A stretch of 10,896 bases of DNA from Faecalimonas sp. (GCA_026169575.1 JAPFCT010000081.1:1-10896); one strand, 5' to 3'. Shown: positions 1 through 6,650, numbered from the stretch's first letter. Notes: generated by a model not told the origin, from the letters alone. Translations and numbers: made by a program.

Positions 1-838
1 CTTCATAGACTGTCATATTGCTTCCTTCGTTTGCCACCTGCGTCGTCATCACGACGATCTTGCCGTGGCGCACCCACTCGGTCATCTCCTTATAGAATTC
101 CCCGACAATACTTTCCGGAAGTCCGCCCACACCGAAGCTTTCAATCACGACACAGTCATAATGTCTGAAAATATAGGACAGTATATCCGGCTTCATCCCC
201 GGGATCAGCTTTAATACATAGATACTGTTTTTCATTTCATGATAGAACGTAACCGGCTTCTCATAAGGAATCGCCGGCATATAGCGGAATACCTTCTGAT
301 CCTGGAGCACAGCCGGATATGGAAAATTAATGCTGGAAAATGCATTATAACTTTTTGCCCGTTCCTTCTTCGCCCTTGTCCCCACAATGACTTTCCCGTC
401 AAATACGATCGTCACATCCTGAGACTCCTCATCCGCTGCGTAAATGAAACTGTCCAGAAGATTTGTCTTCGCATCTGTCACATCCATATTGATCGGCTTC
501 TGTGCCCCGGTGATCACGATCGGCTTCCTGGAGTTCTGGATCATATAAGACAGTGCCGCCGCTGTATATGCCAGTGTATCTGTCCCGTGACAGATGACAA
601 ATCCATCATATGCTTCATACTGTTCCTCGATCGTCCCGACGATCAGCTTCCAGTGCTCCGGCGTCACATTGGTACTGTCAATATTGCATACCTGAAGTGT
701 ATCTACATCACACACATGCTCCACCTGCGGGATATAAGAAAGAATATCCTCCGAGGAAAGCCCCGGAGCAAGTCCGTGCTCCGTCTGTTTTGATGCGATC
801 GTTCCTCCGGTTCCAAGCATTAATATTTTCTTCTTCAT
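1..838 (-). CDS. ansA: L-asparaginase, type I (cytoplasmic), C-terminus cut by window edge
   Basis: Hydrolyses L-asparagine to aspartate and ammonia. Translating the minus strand from the ATG at 836-838 gives 279 residues that remain open at the window edge. The N-terminus carries the asparaginase signature GTGGTIAS at residues 9-16 (nucleophile Thr13), and the second signature HGTDT lies at 84-88 (Thr86/Asp87 pair). Lys158 in an RAKK stretch is a plausible match for the catalytic lysine of the family, though I aligned it only by eye. There is no signal peptide, which fits the cytoplasmic type I enzyme rather than the periplasmic type II. Family members are about 330 residues, so roughly 50 are missing. 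The start is supported by an AGGAG at 845-849. The gene lies 34 nt downstream of the alarmone hydrolase stop with no terminator between, so the two are probably co-transcribed. Confidence 0.93.
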   Translation of the reverse strand, partial: MKKKILMLGTGGTIASKQTEHGLAPGLSSEDILSYIPQVEHVCDVDTLQVCNIDSTNVTPEHWKLIVGTIEEQYEAYDGFVICHGTDTLAYTAAALSYMIQNSRKPIVITGAQKPINMDVTDAKTNLLDSFIYAADEESQDVTIVFDGKVIVGTRAKKERAKSYNAFSSINFPYPAVLQDQKVFRYMPAIPYEKPVTFYHEMKNSIYVLKLIPGMKPDILSYIFRHYDCVVIESFGVGGLPESIVGEFYKEMTEWVRHGKIVVMTTQVANEGSNMTVYE

Positions 839-872
839 ATCGTTCTCCTGTCTGTTCTCTTCGTGTTCTTCT

Positions 873-1412
873 CTATTTTCCAAAAATCTTCTCTACGAGA
901 CTGCAATACTCCGTATATGCCGGGACATCCTGGAAAGACTCCCGAAGCGACTGTGCCACACCTTTATAGTACCAGCCGATGATCTCCTTATCTTTCATGC
1001 GGAACCGCTGCCAGAGTTCTTCCTGGTATTCCGGATAATCCCGGTCAATATCCCGCATATTGGACAGTTTGTCTGCAAGCCCGATCATCTGCACTTCTCG
1101 CTCTGCCACTTTCAGATGTTCGATCGTCGCTTTCTTCCGCTCCATCCAGGTCTTTGATTTGTCTTCACTTTCCTGCTCCACAAGTTGTGCCACTCTCCGG
1201 GAAAATGTCTGCCCGATCAGCTGTGCCGTAATGCCTTCACAGTCCTCGATCGTGTCATGCAGGATCGCTGCACTGATCACTTCCTCATCTTCCGTCATCC
1301 TCGCCACGATCACTCCTACCTCAAGCGGATGTAAAATATAAGGGCGCGCCGTCCCTTTCCGCAGTTGTCCGTCATGTGCCTCCGCTGCAAATGCGATTGC
1401 TCTCTGGATCAT
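873..1412 (-). CDS. Small HD-domain alarmone hydrolase (MESH1/SpoT-hydrolase-like)
   Basis: Predicted metal-dependent (p)ppGpp 3'-pyrophosphohydrolase of 179 residues, with a hydrolase domain only and no synthetase or TGS/ACT domains. Visible family residues are RK at 18-19, His28 in the LHP motif, the metal-binding HDxxED motif at 52-57 (HDTIED) and Asp114 in the LADKLSNMRD segment. The TWMERKKATIEHL segment at 88-100 also resembles the WxERK region of this family. The frame stays open to 1463, but I chose the ATG at 1412: it has a perfect AGGAGG eight bases upstream, and residues after it align from the usual start of the fold. It is the first gene of a pair with asparaginase, read from the promoter at 1505-1532. 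The role in lowering alarmone levels is inferred from family membership; a related HD phosphohydrolase with another nucleotide substrate, such as NADPH as reported for human MESH1, cannot be excluded. Confidence 0.85.
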   Translation of the reverse strand: MIQRAIAFAAEAHDGQLRKGTARPYILHPLEVGVIVARMTEDEEVISAAILHDTIEDCEGITAQLIGQTFSRRVAQLVEQESEDKSKTWMERKKATIEHLKVAEREVQMIGLADKLSNMRDIDRDYPEYQEELWQRFRMKDKEIIGWYYKGVAQSLRESFQDVPAYTEYCSLVEKIFGK

Positions 1413-1420
1413 AGAATCTA

Positions 1421-1426
1421 CCTCCT
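1421..1426 (-). promoter_or_regulatory. Ribosome binding site that sets the alarmone hydrolase start
   Basis: On the minus strand this is a perfect AGGAGG, eight bases before the ATG at 1412. It favours that start over upstream in-frame ATG codons, the furthest at 1463, which would add 17 low-complexity residues. Confidence 0.85.
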
Positions 1427-1504
1427 GTATTCTTGTTCGTTCCGATCTTTCATCAGTCTGCACGCTGCCGTTTCATCAGGTGCACTGACTTTCCCTAGTT
1501 TTAT

Positions 1505-1532
1505 TATACCAATCGAAACCACTTTTTCAACA
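1505..1532 (-). promoter_or_regulatory. Promoter for alarmone hydrolase-asparaginase pair
   Basis: Read on the minus strand: TTGAAA (1527-1532), a 16-nt spacer, then TATAAT (1505-1510) preceded by TGG, which gives an extended -10. This is a strong sigma-A type match. The predicted leader is about 85 nt. Confidence 0.75.
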
Positions 1533-1595
1533 CTTTCTTCCGCTTCCTCCCCTGCCGGCGTTCTCTTCTTTCTTCTGTTCTTTCTGATTGTGTGC

Positions 1596-1624
1596 TGTCA
1601 TTTTCAGACATTCTGTGCTATAGT
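1596..1624 (+). promoter_or_regulatory. Possible promoter for the SDR gene
   Basis: TATAGT at 1619-1624 is preceded by TGC, an extended -10 element. A good -35 is not visible: the hexamer at 17-nt spacing, TGTCAT, matches poorly. The extended -10 may compensate. The predicted leader to the ATG at 1657 is about 27 nt. Confidence 0.45.
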
Positions 1625-1644
1625 GGACTTATTCATTGATCAAC

Positions 1645-1649
1645 GGAGG
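1645..1649 (+). promoter_or_regulatory. Ribosome binding site that sets the SDR start
   Basis: GGAGG lies seven bases before the ATG at 1657. It falls inside the longer in-frame reading from 1636, so the shorter protein is preferred. Confidence 0.8.
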
Positions 1650-1656
1650 TTCTTTT

Positions 1657-2403
1657 ATGCACATTACAACTAAGAAGCCCGTCGCCCTTGTCACCGGTTC
1701 TTCCAGAGGCATCGGGCGGGCGGTCGCGCTTCATTTTGCCAGAAATCATTATCATGTTATCTTAAACTGTTCTTCCTCGGCAGAACAGTTAGAAGCAGTC
1801 CGAAAAGAAATCTGCGCACTGCCTGGCGGCTCCTGCGATTGCTTTCTCTGCGACGTCAGCGATCCATCCCAGGTTGCTTCCATGTTCCAGAAGATATCCG
1901 CCATCTGTGGGCAGATCGACGTTCTTGTCAACAATGCCGGGATTTCCCACATCGGTCTGTTCACGGATCTGACAGACGACATGTGGAGCCGTATCATCCA
2001 GACAAATCTTTCCTCAGTGTTCTACTGCAGCCGTGCGGTATTGCCATCTATGATCTCCAGAAAGCAGGGAAGGATCGTCAACATTTCCTCCATGTGGGGG
2101 ACGGTCGGCGCCTCCTGCGAGGTTGCCTATTCCGCTGCCAAATCCGGGATCCACGGGCTCACAAAAGCGCTTGCCAAAGAACTCGCCCCAAGTAATATTC
2201 AGGTAAATGCCATCGCGTGCGGAGCAATCGATACTGCTATGAATGCACAGTTAAGCCCCGAAGAGCGTGCCGCGCTGGAAGAGGATATCCCGGCCTGCCG
2301 TTTCGGCAGACCGGAAGAAGTCGCCTCCCTTGTGTGGGATGTTGCACATGCCCCTTCCTATATGACCGGGCAGATCCTCGGAATAGACGGAGGCTATATC
2401 TGA
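1657..2403 (+). CDS. Short-chain dehydrogenase/reductase, FabG/YmfI-like
   Basis: A 248-residue classical SDR that reduces a carbonyl with NAD(P)H. The Rossmann motif TGSSRGIG is at 13-20, Asp66 follows the third strand, NNAG is at 92-95, and Asn117 with Ser145, Tyr158 and Lys162 (YSAAK at 158-162) forms the catalytic set. The SRG in the glycine-rich loop and the lack of an acidic residue after the second strand (NCSS) suggest NADPH. The region around the catalytic serine, SMWGTVGASCEVAYSAAK, is unlike E. coli FabG and resembles, from memory, YmfI, which reduces 5-aminopentanone-modified elongation factor P in Bacillus. The gene stands alone, outside any fatty-acid cluster, which also argues against the housekeeping FabG. 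The start at 1657 is set by GGAGG at 1645-1649. Its last codons and stop lie inside a strong hairpin. Confidence 0.9.
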   Translation: MHITTKKPVALVTGSSRGIGRAVALHFARNHYHVILNCSSSAEQLEAVRKEICALPGGSCDCFLCDVSDPSQVASMFQKISAICGQIDVLVNNAGISHIGLFTDLTDDMWSRIIQTNLSSVFYCSRAVLPSMISRKQGRIVNISSMWGTVGASCEVAYSAAKSGIHGLTKALAKELAPSNIQVNAIACGAIDTAMNAQLSPEERAALEEDIPACRFGRPEEVASLVWDVAHAPSYMTGQILGIDGGYI

Positions 2404-2421
2404 TCCCAGATATAGCCTCCG
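2388..2421. terminator. Perfect 15-bp hairpin between convergent genes
   Basis: The left arm at 2388-2402 and the right arm at 2407-2421 are perfectly complementary around a four-base loop. The left arm covers the final Gly-Gly-Tyr-Ile codons and part of the stop codon of the SDR gene. The hairpin also lies 17 nt past the stop of grpB on the other strand. Neither side has a clear T-tract (the plus side continues CCTTTGC), so its strength as an intrinsic terminator is uncertain. It may act in both directions or protect the 3' ends of both mRNAs. Confidence 0.6.
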
Positions 2422-2437
2422 CCTTTGCAACAGACCG

Positions 2438-2974
2438 CTATGCCTTCAGAGAACTATTTTCCCTTCTCCATTTCAATGCTTTCTGTTCCAGTTCTTTTAC
2501 AAATCCGTCTTTCCCATCACAATATCCATCATTGTCATAAGGAAATCTTTCCGCCAGTTCTGTTTTCAAAGCAGCATATGCCTCTGCCTCTTTTTCATGT
2601 GTGCGAAGATAATCCCGGACTGCAAGATGCCGTTCAATCTCTTCTTTGCTGTTCTCCGAAAAAATATGGACATGATGCGTCCTCTGATCCCCGCCTTTCA
2701 TAAAGAAACGGCGCCCCAAAATCCCATATTCTCCTTTGCACTCATACCCGAGCGCTTCAAATTCTTTCTTATGCAGATCCACATCCTCGATCGTTCTTAC
2801 AACCGGCATCAGGTCAATGATCGGTTTTGCCCGCAGACCTTTTACCGAGGTAGAGCCGATATGATGGACAGCGATACAGTTTTCTCCCAGAATCTCACGG
2901 ATCTTCGCAGCCTCCTTCCGGAATTTTTCTTCCCAGTCAGGACAATACGCTGTTACTTCTATCTTTCTCGCCAT
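2438..2974 (-). CDS. GrpB family (UPF0157) protein, nucleotidyltransferase fold
   Basis: A 178-residue GrpB/UPF0157 protein with a nucleotidyltransferase-like fold and no firmly established reaction. Family marks are HIGSTSV at 38-44, the KPIIDLM segment at 50-56 with Asp54, the HHVH cluster at 100-103, and RDYLR at 120-124. The GS followed by Asp resembles the nucleotidyltransferase pattern, but a full second acidic residue is not obvious (DLM rather than DxD/E). I chose the ATG at 2974 because AGGAG lies close upstream at 2982-2986. The frame also opens at a GTG (3028) that overlaps the previous stop as TAGTG, giving 18 extra residues. It is the last gene of the panT-coaX run, 53 nt after the cysteine hydrolase. 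In Actinobacteria this domain occurs fused to dephospho-CoA kinase, so a tie to CoA metabolism is possible but only inferred. Confidence 0.88.
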   Translation of the reverse strand: MARKIEVTAYCPDWEEKFRKEAAKIREILGENCIAVHHIGSTSVKGLRAKPIIDLMPVVRTIEDVDLHKKEFEALGYECKGEYGILGRRFFMKGGDQRTHHVHIFSENSKEEIERHLAVRDYLRTHEKEAEAYAALKTELAERFPYDNDGYCDGKDGFVKELEQKALKWRRENSSLKA

Positions 2975-2981
2975 GACGTTT

Positions 2982-2986
2982 CTCCT
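2982..2986 (-). promoter_or_regulatory. Ribosome binding site that sets the grpB-family start
   Basis: AGGAG on the minus strand, seven bases before the ATG at 2974. This favours the internal ATG over the GTG at 3028. Confidence 0.75.
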
Positions 2987-3027
2987 CTCTGAATGCTGTT
3001 TCAGTACATACTCTGTTGTCTCAGCCA

Positions 3028-3558
3028 CTATCGGATCAGCCTCTGTATCTGTCTGCTCTGTTCCGTTCCTGCTTCTTTTAAAAGTTCAAAGAGAACTGCC
3101 TCGTACGTTGTAAGAAATGCCCCTTCCTTCTCCGCGCGCTTTAACGCAATCTTCCGGTCATAAGCCTTTCTGCTGGAGATACAGTCCGCAACGAGAATCG
3201 GCACATGTCCATGTTCGATCAGATCGATCACCGTCTGAAGCACACAGATATGTGCCTCGATGCCGCAGAGAATGACAAACCGTTTCCCGCTTACAAATTC
3301 CTTTATATCCTCATAAGCGCTGAAGCTGATCTTCTCCACATGCTCATTGACCCCTGCCGCTTTTGTGATCTCCGGAATGGTCTCTCCAAGCCCTTTCGTA
3401 TACTGCTGCGTCAGGCAGATCGGCACTTCCAGAATCGAAAGACCTGAAAGTAAAATTCCGGAATGTTCTATCAGCTTTTCTTTTTTGTGCATGACCGGGA
3501 CAAGCTTCTCCTGATAATCAATTCCAATCGCAACTGTCTGTTCTTTCTCAATTCTCAT
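3028..3558 (-). CDS. Isochorismatase-family cysteine hydrolase (YcaC-like)
   Basis: A 176-residue single-domain hydrolase of the isochorismatase-like superfamily. The catalytic triad is visible: Asp14 (IGIDYQ), Lys76 (VEKISFSA) and Cys105 in GIEAHICV, which also carries the family's cis-peptide region. Members cleave amide, imide or enol-ether bonds (nicotinamide, N-carbamoyl compounds, isochorismate); the substrate here cannot be read from the sequence. The closest look is to the YcaC-type group of unassigned function. A purine-rich AAAGGGG about ten bases upstream supports the ATG at 3558. It sits 30 nt after the exonuclease III stop and before the GrpB-family gene, in the same run as pantothenate uptake and kinase genes. 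Nicotinamidase is less likely because the usual metal-binding Asp-x-His-x-x-x-His pattern is not seen after the Asp14 region. Confidence 0.88.
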   Translation of the reverse strand: MRIEKEQTVAIGIDYQEKLVPVMHKKEKLIEHSGILLSGLSILEVPICLTQQYTKGLGETIPEITKAAGVNEHVEKISFSAYEDIKEFVSGKRFVILCGIEAHICVLQTVIDLIEHGHVPILVADCISSRKAYDRKIALKRAEKEGAFLTTYEAVLFELLKEAGTEQSRQIQRLIR

Positions 3559-3588
3559 CGTTACAATCCCCTTTCTTTTTCAATCGTT

Positions 3589-4341
3589 TTATTCAAAATC
3601 CAGTTCCACCGGACAATGATCCGATCCCATCACATCTGTGAGGATCTTCGCATCTTTCAGACGGTCTTTCAGGCATTCCGACACGCAGAAATAATCGATC
3701 CTCCACCCTGCATTCTTCGCCCTTGCGCTGAACCGGTAAGACCACCACGAATAGATGCCCTCCTGATCCGGGTAAAAATAGCGGAACGTATCAAGAAATC
3801 CCGCTTCCAGCAACTCTGTGAACTTTCCTCTCTCCTCATCTGTAAATCCGGCATTTTTGCGGTTCGTCTTCGGATTCTTTAAGTCGATCTCTTTGTGGGC
3901 TACATTAAGATCTCCACAGAAGATCACCGGCTTTTTCTCCTCCAGTTTCTTCAGATACTTCAGAAATTCCGTCTCCCACCGCATCCGGTAGTCCAGTCTT
4001 GCAAGTTCATTCTGGGAATTCGGCGTATACACTGTCACAAAATAGAACTCTTCAAATTCCAGTGTGATCACGCGCCCTTCTTTGTCATGTTCTTCGATGC
4101 CGATCCCATACGCCGCGGAAAGCGGCTCTTTCTTTGTAAAAATCGCTGTCCCGGAATACCCCTTCCGCTCCGCATAATTCCAGAACTGATGGTATCCGTC
4201 TAATTCCAGTGCAAGCTGCCCTTCCTGCATCTTACTCTCCTGAATGCAGAAAATATCTGCATCTTCCTCCTTAAAAAAATCTAAAAATCCTTTTTGGACA
4301 CAGGCACGTATCCCATTGACATTCCACGAAATAAATTTCAT
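3589..4341 (-). CDS. xth (exoA): Exodeoxyribonuclease III / AP endonuclease
   Basis: A 250-residue Mg-dependent DNA repair nuclease of the ExoIII/APE1 family. It cuts 5' to abasic sites and removes 3'-blocking groups in base excision repair. Every family motif is present in order: WNVNGIRA at 6-13 (Asn9), IQESK at 33-37 (metal ligand Glu35), VYTPNSQN at 104-111 (Tyr105), CGDLNVAH at 142-149 (Asp144 and Asn146), WW at 199-200, RIDYF at 214-218 (Asp216), and the SDHCPV end motif at 240-245 with catalytic His242. The length is full for the family. A perfect AGGAGG (4349-4354) seven bases before the ATG supports the start. It lies 60 nt after truA with no terminator visible between, so it is probably in the panT-coaX transcript, although the distance leaves room for an internal promoter. 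Confidence 0.97.
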   Translation of the reverse strand: MKFISWNVNGIRACVQKGFLDFFKEEDADIFCIQESKMQEGQLALELDGYHQFWNYAERKGYSGTAIFTKKEPLSAAYGIGIEEHDKEGRVITLEFEEFYFVTVYTPNSQNELARLDYRMRWETEFLKYLKKLEEKKPVIFCGDLNVAHKEIDLKNPKTNRKNAGFTDEERGKFTELLEAGFLDTFRYFYPDQEGIYSWWSYRFSARAKNAGWRIDYFCVSECLKDRLKDAKILTDVMGSDHCPVELDFE

Positions 4342-4401
4342 CTGTGCACCTCCTGCTAGTTTATATGTTCTATTTCCTCATATTCTATATGCTTCTGCTT
4401 T

Positions 4402-5154
4402 CTATGGATAATCCACCTGACGCAGGCACAGCCCTTGTGCCGGTGCAAGAAAGCCGCCAAGACTTCTGTCCCGCTTCTCAAATGCCGTCAGAACACTCTC
4501 CGGTGTGCGTACTCCTTCTCCGACCTCCAAAAGTGTCCCTGCAAGGATCCGGACCATATGGTAGAGAAAACCATCTCCGCAAAACGCCAGCACAAGTTTT
4601 CCCTTCTCCTCCCGGATCGTGACCGAAAAAATCGTCCGCACCGTATCTTGTTCTTCTTTGTTATCCGTAAAGCTGCCAAAATCATGTGTTCCGACCAGAT
4701 AGTCCGCCGCCTGCCGCATTGCCTGCAAGTCAGAAAGCTTCTCCCGGTGGCAGCAATATTTTCTCATAAATACATCTGGCCGTTCCCGCGGGTCGATCCA
4801 GTATTCATACACCTTTGACACCGCACTGTATCTGCTGTGAAAAGACCGGGGAACATACTCGATCTGACGGATCCGGATATCTTCCGGGAGCCTTTTGTTT
4901 AATGCTTCCCGAAGCCATTCCGTATCATATCTCTTGCCCAGTATCACATGTGCTGTCTGTCCGTATGCATGAACCCCCGCATCAGTTCTGCCGGAGCCAC
5001 TGATCTTTACCGGCTTTCCCTCTATCTCACTGACCGCGCGCTCGACCGTCCCCTGAACAGTCTTTGGCTCCTCTGACAGTCTCTGCCACCCTTTGTAACC
5101 GCTGCCATCGTAAGCGATCGTCATTTTGTAGTTCTTTCTAATTTCTTTCATCAT
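4402..5154 (-). CDS. truA: tRNA pseudouridine synthase A
   Basis: Converts uridine to pseudouridine at positions 38-40 of the anticodon arm of many tRNAs. The 250-residue protein shows AYDGSGYKGWQ at 14-24, the active-site GSGRTDAGVHAYGQ at 53-66 with catalytic Asp58, GTHDFGSFT at 155-163, GDGFLYHMVR at 193-202, and the C-terminal APAQGLCLRQVDY. The start is uncertain. Tandem ATGs at 5154 and 5151 lie inside the end of coaX (17-nt overlap), and an internal ATG at 5124 is closer to where many family members begin. No Shine-Dalgarno sequence is visible before any of them, so translation is likely coupled to termination of coaX. The enzyme identity does not depend on the choice of start. Confidence 0.96.
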   Translation of the reverse strand: MMKEIRKNYKMTIAYDGSGYKGWQRLSEEPKTVQGTVERAVSEIEGKPVKISGSGRTDAGVHAYGQTAHVILGKRYDTEWLREALNKRLPEDIRIRQIEYVPRSFHSRYSAVSKVYEYWIDPRERPDVFMRKYCCHREKLSDLQAMRQAADYLVGTHDFGSFTDNKEEQDTVRTIFSVTIREEKGKLVLAFCGDGFLYHMVRILAGTLLEVGEGVRTPESVLTAFEKRDRSLGGFLAPAQGLCLRQVDYP

Positions 5155-5911
5155 TTCTATTATAAATCAACTGAAGTCCTTTTAAAAGCAGTGTTTCATC
5201 AATCTCTATTTCCTTTTTGCAGTGCGGGATAATGGTCTGCGCCAGCCCTCCGGTTGCCACAAGGGAAGCCTTTTTCCCGATTTCTTCCTCGATCCGTTCA
5301 ATCATCCCGTCAATGCATGCCGCACTTCCATAGATAATTCCGCTCTTCATACAGTCTACCGTATTTTTCCCGATTACCTTCCGCGGCGGCTCCATACTGA
5401 TTCCGGGAAGCTGGGAAGTCTTATTTGCCAATGCACCCAGCGCTGTTGCCACTCCCGGAAGGATCATGCCGCCCGCATAATTTTTCTTCTCATCGATCAG
5501 AGAGATCGTTGTCGCTGTCCCAAGATCGATCACGATGACCGGCGCCTCATAAGCTTCTATCGCCGCAACCGCATTTACGATCCGGTCACTTCCAACCTGG
5601 GCCGGCTGATCCATCTGAATATTCAGCCCGGTCTTCACACCGGGGCCTACAATCTTGATCGGACGGTAAATGATCTTCTTTACCGCCAGTTCCACCACCT
5701 TTGTCAGCGGCGGAACAACCGAAGAAATGATTCCTCCCCGGATGTTTCCCTTATCGATCTGATATAATTCTAAAATACTCTGGATACTGACTGCATACTC
5801 CAGTTCTGTCCTTGTCAGATCCGTGGAAAGCCGCTCTGCAAAGCAGATCTTCTCCCCGGCAAAACATCCGACTGTAATACTTGTATTTCCAATGTCTATT
5901 GCTAAAATCAT
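5138..5911 (-). CDS. coaX: Type III pantothenate kinase
   Basis: Phosphorylates pantothenate with ATP, the first step of coenzyme A synthesis. The 257-residue protein has the acetate/sugar kinase-Hsp70 fold pattern of CoaX: the phosphate-1 loop DIGNTSI at 6-12 with Asp6, VGSDRIVNAVAA at 106-117 with catalytic Asp109, the phosphate-2 motif DLGTATT at 129-135, GGMILPG at 147-153, and ATGGLA at 219-224 near the nucleotide site. Type III kinases are known to need a monovalent cation and to resist feedback by CoA, so control may rest on transcription and uptake. An AAGGA-type ribosome site precedes the ATG. It lies 36 nt after panT and overlaps truA, clearly as part of one operon. Confidence 0.97.
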   Translation of the reverse strand: MILAIDIGNTSITVGCFAGEKICFAERLSTDLTRTELEYAVSIQSILELYQIDKGNIRGGIISSVVPPLTKVVELAVKKIIYRPIKIVGPGVKTGLNIQMDQPAQVGSDRIVNAVAAIEAYEAPVIVIDLGTATTISLIDEKKNYAGGMILPGVATALGALANKTSQLPGISMEPPRKVIGKNTVDCMKSGIIYGSAACIDGMIERIEEEIGKKASLVATGGLAQTIIPHCKKEIEIDETLLLKGLQLIYNRNDERN

Positions 5912-5947
5912 ACTTTTCCTTCTCTTTCTTTGCTCCTGCCTGCCCTC

Positions 5948-6601
5948 TTACTGCTGCCTGCGCTTAAGTCTGAGCAGCACTCTTCCGATGCAGACTGTCA
6001 AAACTGCCGCCACAACTGCCTCCGGCACTCCATTGATCCCGATAACCGACAGAATAAATCCATACAATGTATCCGCCGACATCTGATTGACTTTCGCATA
6101 ATCCTCTCTGAAAAAAAGATAGATCATATTCATGACAAGCAGTGTATTTGTCATCGAACCACTGATCCCCGCCAGGAAAAGCGCTGTATTTCCCGCCTCT
6201 TTTTTCTTCTTTGCCCTCTTTCGGACCGCCTGATAAACATAATAAGGGACAATCCCAGTCAGGATCCTCGGCAGAAAACAGATCAGAATGCTCGCAAAAC
6301 CTCCGCGAATTTCTCCCAAAGAATAAAATGGTGAGAATACAAAAGAAGTCACTGTCGGATTCATCGTACTGTTGATCAGGCTTGTCATCCCAAAGATAAA
6401 TCCAAGAAATCCTCCTTTTTTCGGTCCAAGCAGTACCGCTCCGAGAATGACCGGAATATGGAGCGTAGTCGCCCTCATAAATCCAAGCGGGATAAACCCA
6501 AGAAATGGAACAGAAGCCATCAGAATGATCAGTGCCGCGAAAAGTGCAGCCTGCACAAGCTCCTGTACCTGCATCGTCGTGTTCTTTGTTTCGTTATTCA
6601 T
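5948..6601 (-). CDS. panT: ECF transporter substrate-binding (S) subunit, probably for pantothenate
   Basis: A 217-residue hydrophobic membrane protein of the energy-coupling-factor S-component type. It binds a vitamin and works with the shared EcfT/EcfA/EcfA' module, which is not in the window. About six membrane segments can be seen, roughly at 14-34, 45-60, 65-85, 100-125, 140-163 and 180-210. The loop GFIPLGFMRATTLHIPVI at 35-52 and LLGPKKGGFLGFIFG at 57-71 recall PanT-type proteins. A positively charged stretch (RKRAKKKK, 127-134) lies between segments. Pantothenate specificity is inferred from these motifs and from the adjacent coaX and divergent coaBC; other S components share the fold. 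The ATG at 6601 follows AAGGAGG by six bases. A longer in-frame opening from 6655 would run through the leader hairpin and is not favoured. First gene of a six-gene run. Confidence 0.87.
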   Translation of the reverse strand: MNNETKNTTMQVQELVQAALFAALIILMASVPFLGFIPLGFMRATTLHIPVILGAVLLGPKKGGFLGFIFGMTSLINSTMNPTVTSFVFSPFYSLGEIRGGFASILICFLPRILTGIVPYYVYQAVRKRAKKKKEAGNTALFLAGISGSMTNTLLVMNMIYLFFREDYAKVNQMSADTLYGFILSVIGINGVPEAVVAAVLTVCIGRVLLRLKRRQQ

Positions 6602-6607
6602 TTTTCT

Positions 6608-6614
6608 CCTCCTT
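6608..6614 (-). promoter_or_regulatory. Ribosome binding site that sets the panT start
   Basis: AAGGAGG on the minus strand, six bases before the ATG at 6601. It makes the upstream start at 6655 unlikely. Confidence 0.85.
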
Positions 6615-6622
6615 GTTATTAT

Positions 6623-6650
6623 TCCCCGGCAGGCTTTTGCCTTGTGGGGA
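6623..6650 (-). promoter_or_regulatory. Hairpin in the panT leader
   Basis: In the predicted 63-nt panT leader, TCCCC/GGGGA arms (five pairs) enclose a three-by-three internal loop and an inner AGGC-AAAA-GCCT stem. It ends about eight bases before the ribosome site, so it does not cover it. It could stabilise the mRNA or bind a regulator. No known riboswitch class is recognisable in so short a leader. Confidence 0.4.

Noticed and set aside
239..793. A 184-codon open frame on the plus strand
   Set aside because: It lies antisense to the asparaginase, whose GTGGTIAS and HGTDT motifs are unambiguous. The plus-strand translation is rich in Cys, His, Arg and Ile with no domain likeness and no ribosome site.
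1525..1600. Pyrimidine-rich tract on the plus strand between the divergent genes
   Set aside because: No repeat unit, dyad of note or reading frame explains it. It may just be AT/pyrimidine-biased promoter-flanking DNA.
2975..3028. An upstream GTG start for the GrpB-family gene, overlapping the previous stop as TAGTG
   Set aside because: The internal ATG at 2974 has a good AGGAG and matches the usual family start. The extra 18 residues look like leader sequence. Coupled use of the GTG cannot be fully excluded.
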